Below are positions 58,401 to 64,000 of a DNA stretch of 64,000 nucleotides, piece after piece. How positions within the stretch are numbered: position 1 is the first letter of the stretch; every line of letters begins with the position of its first letter. Source of the DNA: Opisthocomus hoazin. Its lineage: Eukaryota > Chordata > Aves > Opisthocomiformes > Opisthocomidae. A program made the position numbers and the translations under genes. The stretch is taken from contig NC_134419.1 in NCBI RefSeq assembly GCF_030867145.1, forward strand, positions 7,157,501 through 7,221,500, written 5' to 3'. A model generated the notes under the pieces. That model saw only the letters and a program-made list of their open reading frames with translations, was not told where the DNA came from and ran no database searches.

Positions 58401-61400
58401 CCCATTTTCCTCCATAAGTGTTGTCTCCTCTGTCAATCAGGTCAGATGCTCGTCCTATAAAACAGTATTTATAAAAGAAAAAAATGTTCCTTTTTTGGTT
58501 TTAAATGATTATTTCAATTCTACCGTCACTTACCGAAGATACTGCATGACAGTCAAAACCTAGGAAACATTACACCAGAGATTTTACAAAGAGCAGACTG
58601 AAAGTAGCCAAACTACATTAACGAGACTTGCTTATACCACTGGAGAAAATATAACATGGAAAAGTGGTGAAAGGGTTAGTGTCTGATACAAAAGCTTTTT
58701 TTAAATTTGCTGTTGAGCTGTTTTGTTGATACACGGTATTACGATATGATCAATATAATGAAACGGATCACTATTTTAATAATGAAACTGCATTGATAAC
58801 TATGTTATTTTGTAAAAGAGGGGTTAATCGTAATTTGTGACCCCCAGGACATGGAGGTCCTGGTGAACACTAAGTTGAACGTGAGCCCTTGCCATAAAGA
58901 AGGCTAACGGTACCCTGGGCTGTATGAAGATATTAAGATAGTAAATAAAACCACTCACAAGACTAACGCTTAGAATTACTTAACCTTCCAGACTGTTAGC
59001 TGCCACGCCTTCAGCAGGCAGCTCTCCCTTTTAACCAGTCCCTTACTCACAGAATCACATAACGGTAGGGGTTGGAAGGAACCTCTGTGGGTCATCTAGT
59101 CCAACCCCCCTGCCGAAGCAGGGTCACCTACAGCAGGCTGCACAGGACCTTGTCCAGGCGGGTCTTGAATAGCTTCTTCGGCCTACACTGTTAACGCTGA
59201 AGTCTAAAAAAGATGTGCCACATTTCCTGTATTTGTAACTTACTTCTGCCCTTAAGTGAGAATACCAGGTTAGTCTTGCACATCTAAATCCACAGTGTGC
59301 TTTACGCCATTTCACAAATCTCTGTGTCTAATTACTCTACCATTCCAAGATAAGTTTCACATACTATTAAGGTCAGACTGACTGAAAGGTGGTAAGAATT
59401 GCACTATTAAATTACCATACAAAAGATTTACTGGTCAAAATAGACAAGTACCATCAGGACTCTTCTGTATCTTCGATTAAAGGAATGAAACTAAAAAGAT
59501 TCATGTACCTATTTAAATAATGTCATATGTTTACCATTTTTACTGCAGATACCGTAAAAACACAGCAAAGATAACAGTAAAAAGCAAGCATTCAAAGGCA
59601 AATATTTGAAGACCTACAAACACATAAAAAGTCTTCCTGACGATCTGCGAACGTCTCTGTTTCAGTGAAAAAGCTCAGACTTAATACAATACACCACCTA
59701 GTGACAGAGTATGGTATTGTCTCAAAATTAGTTAAAAAAATCAGAGACAGATTACATCAGATGATTATTTATGCAAAGCAAGAATACATTTAGAGTTTAA
59801 ATACATCAAATACTAAAGCAGCTGTTCAATATGTTACTTATTTGAAATCAAACCAAAACCTCTTCAGTAGAAAATTTTAATGGTTTGACTTACACACACA
59901 GAACTAAACTCCACTGTCGTTTAACCTCTTCTAAATCCACTGAAATCAATGAAATTAAACTGATCTGCACAGACTGTGCATTGTTACATGGCTGACTTTA
60001 GAGGCACGTTCACAACTTGCCAACAACTCTGTATTTTCAAAGGCAAAGCTGTTTCAAGACTTAAAAAAAAGTCGTATCAAAAATAAGTAACTTGGTAAGG
60101 CCCTCTATAGGCAATTCTTGTCTGATATTTATCTTCTTAAAAGGAAATACAAAGATGGAGGCAAACCTTGGGGTAGGTAAGTATATAGCCCTGAAAAAGG
60201 GCATAATATTGAGAAAGATCACAAGAGTCCTTCATTCCCTTGCTCTTTTTGCTTAAAAAAGCCATCCCTGCACAAGCTAGCCTTATGATTTCACGTAGTT
60301 GTTCAACATTTTGCCTTGTACATTTCTTCAGAAATCACAGTAAAATGCTTATTTGTTAAACTAATTCTAGAGCTTGCAGGTCTTCCTTATGTTACTACAG
60401 TGGTAATTTGCTTTTCCCTCTTATGAGGTTAGCTAATAAGGCTTCCAAATATAGAAGACCTGTTCAGTAGACAACTCGAAGTTCTAATTAAATGAACAGA
60501 TAAAAAGATATTTTTAATGCTTTCCGTTTTAACAAAACAATGATCTCCACTGATCCATCTCTTACCTTCTGGACAGAGTCCCAGAGCTTCGTAGGTAATT
60601 AACTCATTAACTGAGAAACAGTCATGAAGTTCGATCACATCAACATCTTTAGGTTTTAGGCCTGCTTTTTCAAAACATTTTTCTGCAGCTTTTTTAGTCA
60701 TATCGTAGCCAACCTGCAACAAGAAGAAATTGTTCATTAAAATATCATTAAAGAAACATAGCTAGCAATTTCATTTCTACACTTAATTTTAAACATGCTT
60801 CTATATATCCTGTAAGTAATCCGTAGGAGGCGGCGTTCTAATTTGTTTTAATGCATCACGTATCACAGAGCTTAATATTCATGCAGTACAAATTGTACAA
60901 AAGGAAATAATACATTCTAAGTCTCGTTGTTGGCATGTGGAAACTCTTCTTTGGAACATCCTCTATGTTCTCAACCTTGCTCACAAGCCAAATTGCACAA
61001 CTCAGATTAACAGCCTTGAAACAAATCCTCGAACTGCCTTGCTACCTTTTTATGTCAGCCACCTGACTAGAAATGGATTTGAAACACAAATAGAACATGA
61101 CTGCGGTAGAAACTACTGGGTATTCTGATGCTTTGACTTACATCCAATTATTTCAGTCAATTTGAAGTGGGATCCAAATTTGGCAGTTCAAGTCTTTCCC
61201 TTCACTCCACTCAAGCATGCAATCATGACTATACCCAACAGGTTATTTCAGCTTCAGTATTACACAAACCTAAATAAAATTGTCTTAAGTTCCATTACTC
61301 TTACAAACAGAAAAATTAAAGAAGTGTTTTTCTTGCTATTGAAGTTGTTTAAAAAGTAACCTTTAAGCGATCTGTTAAAAACTAGGTTTCTGATAGCCTG

Positions 61401-63736
61401 TTTATAACTTTCTCACTGTTCTTCTACAATCAAACTCTTTGCTTACTTTACCTGCACAAATGAAGTTACTTCTACATTCACCACAAAGTATAATTTGTTT
61501 GCTTTCTGACACGGAAACGTCTACAGTATCATTAGGACTTGCAGGTATTAAAAAAACAACCCAGAGGAGTATCAGGGAACACAGAATTGTAAACCTACCA
61601 TCTTCATACAACTGTTTCCTTCAAATGTGCTTGGATAATCAGTAGCCATCACCTGGGCTAGAATTTCCACAGCTTTTGGCTGCAATTTATGCCTTTTCAC
61701 AAACTCCTCACTAGCCAAAATTGCAGCTGCGGCACCATTCGATGTTGGGCTGATTGAAAGAAAAATCCTGATGTCATCATTCTAAATTAGTAATGTCAGT
61801 CTTCCATAGAATTATCTTTTCATACAAACCAAAAAAAAAAAAAAAGACAAGAAAAAACCCACTTTCTTTGGCTGAAGCCACTGAATAAACCCCATCAGTG
61901 TTTGCTGGACACTTTCACTAAAATTTATAACACACATTTGAAAATCATGACATCAAAATACACACGTATCATTAAGGTTTTTCAGATGAGAAAAAAAAAA
62001 ATCAAAGCTTCTACTTGGCTATAAACATTGTTAACAACAAGCCTTTCAGGAGTGTACAGAAAAGGCTGAAGAGAAGTATTAACACTTAACAGCAATGGAT
62101 GCATGTTCGTAAAAGATACAGACTGACGCAAGAGCCCCAAAGTACAAAACATAGTAAGTTTACTGTATTATACTGTGACCAAGTATCTAGACAGTGTTTG
62201 GTCAGGACAGACATTCCACATTTGTTTTATTTATAAGAAGTTTTACTTAAAATAATCTGTAAATTTTAATTTACACGCAAACAGACCTTTATTTAAACAG
62301 ATGTCCTACCATATTTGTCTTAACATCAAGATTTATTTCACAATGTTAAGTCCTCTCCTTACCAACACTGTAACACAGTCAAGAAATCAAAAATTTTGCG
62401 AGAATGCAGAACTTCATCTAGTGTGTACTCCTTTTGGAACTGGGAATACCTACGAAAAACATACAGATGCCATCTTAGTTTTAGCACAGCCCTTTGTGGT
62501 AGACGTATTAGTATCACACAATTAGGCAGCTATAGAGCTGTTTTTACAAAGTGTAAGGCACTGGATGTAGAATTTATGCTGGGTATAATTCTCATGCCAC
62601 AATAAAGAATATACCCTGCAAAGTATTTCTAAAAATAATACTCAGTTTTGCATGAATTTTTTAACAGCAACGTATGTTCAGTATAGAGGCAGACTACATT
62701 ACTCACGGGTTGTTAGTTGAATGGCTATGATTCTTCCATGCAATTTTTGCAAAGTACTCTGGATTTGTCCCTGGAAGGGGAAAGCAACCTGTGTTGAAAC
62801 ACTTTGAAATACAAACAGCGCGAACATAACATTTTAAATACCGTGTCATAAGAATTTGACCTTTACAAGCACCTTTACAAGAGGGTCATTGTTATCAAGG
62901 CTTTCCTTACAACTCAGGTCTAAAAACTAGATAAAGACTATTAAACGTGGTTGAGTTTTAGCTCACAGAACATCCTAATTGGATATTTAACACTTGCTAA
63001 CGTCAAAATACAGAAAATAAGTACATTTGATTTGAGGCATTATTACATTACTGAAACCCGAATGCTCATTTTCCTACCAGTGCAAGACATACACTGGTCT
63101 ACAACTAAGTGCAAATAAAAGATGCTCAGCAGGCCAGCCTGTTACCTTGGAGCCAGTTCCCTTGTCTGGTGAGGGGGGAAGAAACGGCAGTGGCAGCAGG
63201 CTAGTACTATATATTGAATCAAATACCCAAAAGCTTTTGTCAGACAATTCAGTCCCAAGCCTATCTACCCATCCTAAGACACAAGGAAAAAATGCAGGAA
63301 GTTAAACAACCTTATCGCCCAGACCTTACAGAAGCACAAACCCTACCATTTGCATGACTACCAGATACTCTGTATCACAGCCATAATTTGTCTCCTGATG
63401 GGTTTGTTTGCCTACACATCACTAAGTTTTTCTGTAGATAACTCTTTATCCAAATGTATTCCCATATATGCTAGTTGTAGATGTTGCAGTTGTAGTACTT
63501 GGGCAAAAGAAAGGATGCTGAACGCTACCATTTTTTAAAAATGAAATCCTAATATGTATTTTTTAAAATCACTTCATTAAAAGAGGACAATGAAAAAAAT
63601 TGAACATACCATATTTCTCCATATATTCTTTGCCAGCACTTCCAAACATCTGAGGTGCTACTGGAGCACTTGCTAAGCCATATTTATTTACCATAATTTC
63701 CAAATGTTTATCCACTGGATTAGTTCTGTCTGAAAA
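49383..63736 (-). CDS. SCP2: SCP2 (SCPx / sterol carrier protein 2), 3' eleven coding exons
   Basis: SCP2 encodes two proteins. SCPx is a peroxisomal 3-ketoacyl-CoA thiolase fused to a lipid-transfer domain, used for branched-chain fatty acids and bile-acid side chains. Pro-SCP2 is the lipid-transfer domain alone. The exons join 63736-63610, 62770-62707, 62449-62363, 61749-61599, 60713-60566, 58454-58347, 56456-56303, 53108-53015, 52415-52286, 50854-50775 and 49478-49383. All phases agree and give 412 codons plus stop, against about 415 for the matching part of the 547-residue human SCPx. The thiolase motifs HDCF and GHP are present. The protein ends in AKL, a PTS1 peroxisomal signal. The nucleophilic-cysteine exon and the N-terminus lie beyond 64,000, so the entry is 5' partial. 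Confidence 0.95.
49479..50774 (-). other. SCP2: SCP2 intron before last exon
   Basis: A 1.3 kb GT-AG intron. It contains an AT-rich palindrome with flanking direct repeats at 50,050-50,116. Nothing else is recognised. Confidence 0.7.
50050..50116. repeat. AT-rich perfect palindrome with flanking direct repeats
   Basis: Bases 50,068-50,091 form a perfect 24-bp A/T palindrome centred on ATATAT. It is flanked by the direct repeat TATAACAACACATTA at 50,050-50,064 and 50,102-50,116. Confidence 0.85.
50775..50854 (-). CDS. SCP2: SCP2 coding exon (SCP2 domain)
   Basis: An 80-bp exon after TCTTGCAG. It encodes [20 protein letters not shown] and GKMNPQT, a highly conserved stretch of the SCP2 lipid-transfer domain. 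The donor is ACA|GTAAGT. Confidence 0.96.
50855..52285 (-). other. SCP2: SCP2 intron
   Basis: A 1.4 kb AT-rich intron; no repeat or RNA gene recognised. Confidence 0.7.
52286..52415 (-). CDS. SCP2: SCP2 coding exon (SCP2 domain)
   Basis: A 130-bp exon after CATTACAG. It encodes [40 protein letters not shown] and VNS plus one base, the beta-sheet core of the SCP2 fold. The donor is CAG|GTCAGT. Confidence 0.96.
52416..53014 (-). other. SCP2: SCP2 intron
   Basis: A 0.6 kb AT-rich intron with no named feature. Confidence 0.7.
53015..53108 (-). CDS. SCP2: SCP2 coding exon (linker and start of SCP2 domain)
   Basis: A 94-bp exon after CTTTTCAG. It encodes [20 protein letters not shown] and [12 protein letters not shown]. 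The first part is the variable linker between thiolase and SCP2 domains, where the pro-SCP2 leader is removed in peroxisomes. DGFK...[10 protein letters not shown] is the conserved first helix. The linker differs strongly from the mammalian sequence, as expected. Confidence 0.94.
53109..56302 (-). other. SCP2: SCP2 intron with CR1 and CpG-island shoulder
   Basis: A 3.2 kb intron. It contains a CR1 tail (55,444-55,804) and, in its first 260 bases (56,040-56,302), CpG-rich sequence continuous with the adjoining exon. Confidence 0.7.
55444..55804 (-). mobile_element. CR1 LINE, 3' fragment
   Basis: A minus-oriented CR1. On plus it begins CATAGAATCATAGAATGGTT, continues GGGTTGGAAGGGACCTTAAA and TTCTTCCTAATATCTAATCT, and is truncated in the ...GCAGTCTTCTCTTCTCCAAA segment. 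It is non-coding in practice. Confidence 0.93.
56303..56325 (-). other. SCP2: Pro-SCP2 alternative translation start
   Basis: ATG at 56325-56323 opens MGFPGAG, matching the MGFPEA start of mammalian pro-SCP2. The context GGCATGG has G at -3 and +4, a favourable initiation site. Reading through the four following exons gives a 140-residue protein against 143 in human. In the long SCPx mRNA this ATG is internal and in frame. Confidence 0.75.
56303..56456 (-). CDS. SCP2: SCP2 coding exon (thiolase C-terminus / pro-SCP2 start)
   Basis: A 154-bp exon after TTTTTCAG. It encodes [40 protein letters not shown] and [10 protein letters not shown]. This is the end of the thiolase fold (the glycine-rich LGIGGA loop) and the pro-SCP2 start. 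Its codons are extremely GC-rich while all neighbouring SCP2 exons are AT-rich, consistent with an embedded CpG island. Confidence 0.96.
56457..58346 (-). other. SCP2: SCP2 intron with CR1
   Basis: A 1.9 kb intron, about 43 percent of which is a CR1 copy (56,742-57,553). The 5' flank of the pro-SCP2 exon, between 56,457 and 56,741, is the expected site of the internal promoter. Confidence 0.7.
56742..57553 (-). mobile_element. CR1 LINE, 3' fragment (about 0.8 kb)
   Basis: The longest minus-oriented CR1 here. On plus it begins CACAGAATCACAGAATGTTC and ends near CTGTCGAGGTCACGCTGAAT. The minus strand encodes the tail of the CR1 ORF2 protein, including FNKGKC-type, [24 protein letters not shown], [20 protein letters not shown] and [14 protein letters not shown] blocks. 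Frameshifts break the frame. The sequence is fairly close to its relatives at 28.2 and 59.0 kb, suggesting one subfamily. Confidence 0.94.
58347..58454 (-). CDS. SCP2: SCP2 coding exon (thiolase GHP motif)
   Basis: A 108-bp exon after TTTTATAG. It encodes [20 protein letters not shown] and [18 protein letters not shown] is one of the conserved catalytic loops of thiolases, its His lying in the active site. The donor is CAG|GTATGC. Confidence 0.96.
58845..58930 (+). mobile_element. CR1 internal fragment
   Basis: About 85 bp reading TGGTGAACACTAAGTTGAAC, GTGAGCC, then AAGAAGGCTAACGGTACCCT and GGGCTGTATGAAGA. This matches the CR1 coding segment for (D)NKLxxSxxCALAxKKANG(I/T)LGCxxK. It has neither a 5' nor a 3' end, so it is an internal scrap. 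Confidence 0.7.
59048..59170 (-). mobile_element. CR1 LINE, short 3' end
   Basis: A minus-oriented CR1 tail of about 120 bp. On plus it begins CACAGAATCACATAACGGTA and stops after CCTTGTCCAGGCGGGTCTTG. It is nearly identical over this span to the elements at 28,174 and 56,742. Confidence 0.92.
60566..60713 (-). CDS. SCP2: SCP2 coding exon (thiolase HDCF motif)
   Basis: A 148-bp exon after TTGCAG. It encodes [40 protein letters not shown] and YEALGLCPE plus one base. HDCF is the SCP2-type thiolase counterpart of the NEAF catalytic loop and is intact. The donor is AAG|GTAAGA. Confidence 0.96.
60714..61598 (-). other. SCP2: SCP2 intron
   Basis: A 0.9 kb AT-rich intron with no named feature. 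Confidence 0.7.
61599..61749 (-). CDS. SCP2: SCP2 coding exon (thiolase domain)
   Basis: A 151-bp exon after CAATCAG. It completes the second Cys of LQCC and encodes [40 protein letters not shown] and [10 protein letters not shown]. The donor is ATG|GTAGGT. NGAAA (DGAAA in mammals) is a conserved thiolase segment. Confidence 0.95.
61750..62362 (-). other. SCP2: SCP2 intron
   Basis: A 0.6 kb intron with A-runs at about 61,831-61,845 and 61,990-62,000; nothing else. Confidence 0.7.
62363..62449 (-). CDS. SCP2: SCP2 coding exon (thiolase domain)
   Basis: An 87-bp exon after TTTCGTAG. It encodes [20 protein letters not shown] and DFLTVLQC. It bridges the neighbouring exons in phase 2 on both sides and matches SCPx closely. 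Confidence 0.94.
62450..62706 (-). other. SCP2: SCP2 intron (short)
   Basis: A 257-bp AT-rich intron with no feature. Confidence 0.7.
62707..62770 (-). CDS. SCP2: SCP2 coding exon (thiolase domain)
   Basis: A 64-bp exon after CTTCCAG. It encodes [20 protein letters not shown] and N plus two bases of Pro. The donor is CCC|GTGAGT. Confidence 0.94.
62771..63609 (-). other. SCP2: SCP2 intron
   Basis: A 0.84 kb intron; no repeat or RNA gene recognised. Confidence 0.7.
63610..63736 (-). CDS. SCP2: SCP2 coding exon (thiolase domain), most 5' in window
   Basis: A 127-bp exon after CTCTTAG. It encodes [40 protein letters not shown] and KYG(first base). It corresponds to about residue 132 onward of SCPx. 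The preceding exons, with the nucleophilic cysteine, are not in the window. Confidence 0.95.
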
Positions 63737-64000
63737 CTAAGAGAAATAGTTATAAAGCAAGTCATAATTTCCTTTTCTTTACATTGCCACAAAAAAGTGC
63801 CATGGATTTCAACTAGAGGTTTTCAATATTTTAACAATTCCAGTGGACAGTACATTGCACTTCAGTGACATGTTTTGAAGCATTCATAAATTCCTAACTG
63901 TAAGAAAGAGCAAATGGGCAGAAAACGCTTAACATTATCACCGCGCTTATTCACGGTAGGGACCACTCCTATGTGATTTCTACCACAGTCACTATTTTCA
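63737..64000 (-). other. SCP2: SCP2 intron, cut by window end
   Basis: Non-coding intron sequence; no exon is recognised before the end of the window. Confidence 0.65.

Larger units (their letters stand above)
58455..60565 (-). other. SCP2: SCP2 intron with two CR1 pieces
   Basis: A 2.1 kb intron with two small CR1 fragments in opposite orientations (58,845-58,930 plus; 59,048-59,170 minus). The rest is AT-rich and unassigned. Confidence 0.7.

Noticed and set aside
1-64000. CRISPR array, operon or prokaryotic system
   Set aside because: There are no regularly spaced repeats and no bacterial gene density; the window is plainly vertebrate.

Overview
This window is vertebrate nuclear DNA, almost certainly from a bird. 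Genes are split by GT-AG introns. The main interspersed repeats are CR1 LINE 3' ends, recognised by the CR1 reverse-transcriptase tail and the ATTCTATG-type 3' terminal repeats. There is also a solo LTR of a kind I associate with non-galliform birds. Three protein-coding genes are recognisable: SLC1A7 - PODN - SCP2. The gene order and orientations match what I know of the human 1p32.3 region, so this is a conserved syntenic block.

Layout, left to right. (1) 1-2650: last intron, last coding exon and 3' UTR of SLC1A7 (EAAT5, retinal glutamate transporter / glutamate-gated chloride channel), plus strand. The protein ends in the PDZ ligand ETNV. (2) 2.65-16.1 kb: gap between two convergent genes, holding a CR1 element (8.9-9.84 kb) and an isolated CpG-rich block (about 11.0-12.08 kb) that belongs to neither gene. 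(3) 16.16-38.24 kb: complete PODN (podocan, class V small leucine-rich proteoglycan), minus strand. I reconstruct nine coding exons whose phases all join into a 590-residue protein with signal peptide, N-terminal cysteine cluster, about twenty LRRs and a Glu-rich tail. Its introns carry two CR1 copies, a tRNA-like SINE relic and a solo LTR. Its start-codon region lies in a CpG island with an 80-bp-offset tandem duplication and a run of 20 G. (4) 38.7-49.4 kb: intergenic DNA with an old MIR-like SINE, a short CR1, a 34-bp tandem duplication and a heavily decayed CR1/L3-type LINE. (5) 49.38-63.74 kb: the last eleven coding exons (412 codons plus stop) of SCP2, minus strand. They encode the C-terminal part of the SCPx thiolase and the whole sterol carrier protein 2 domain ending in the peroxisomal signal AKL. 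The 5' exons lie beyond 64,000.

The three genes share no pathway: a neurotransmitter transporter, an extracellular-matrix proteoglycan, and a peroxisomal thiolase / lipid-transfer protein. The most notable regulatory feature is a CpG island inside SCP2 (about 56.04-56.56 kb). It overlaps the exon carrying the Met-Gly-Phe-Pro start of pro-SCP2, where mammals have a second internal promoter. I found no operon-like, CRISPR, toxin or prokaryotic system, and nothing I would call a new protein-coding system. The best leads are the orphan CpG island, the duplicated PODN start region and the bird version of the SCP2 internal promoter.
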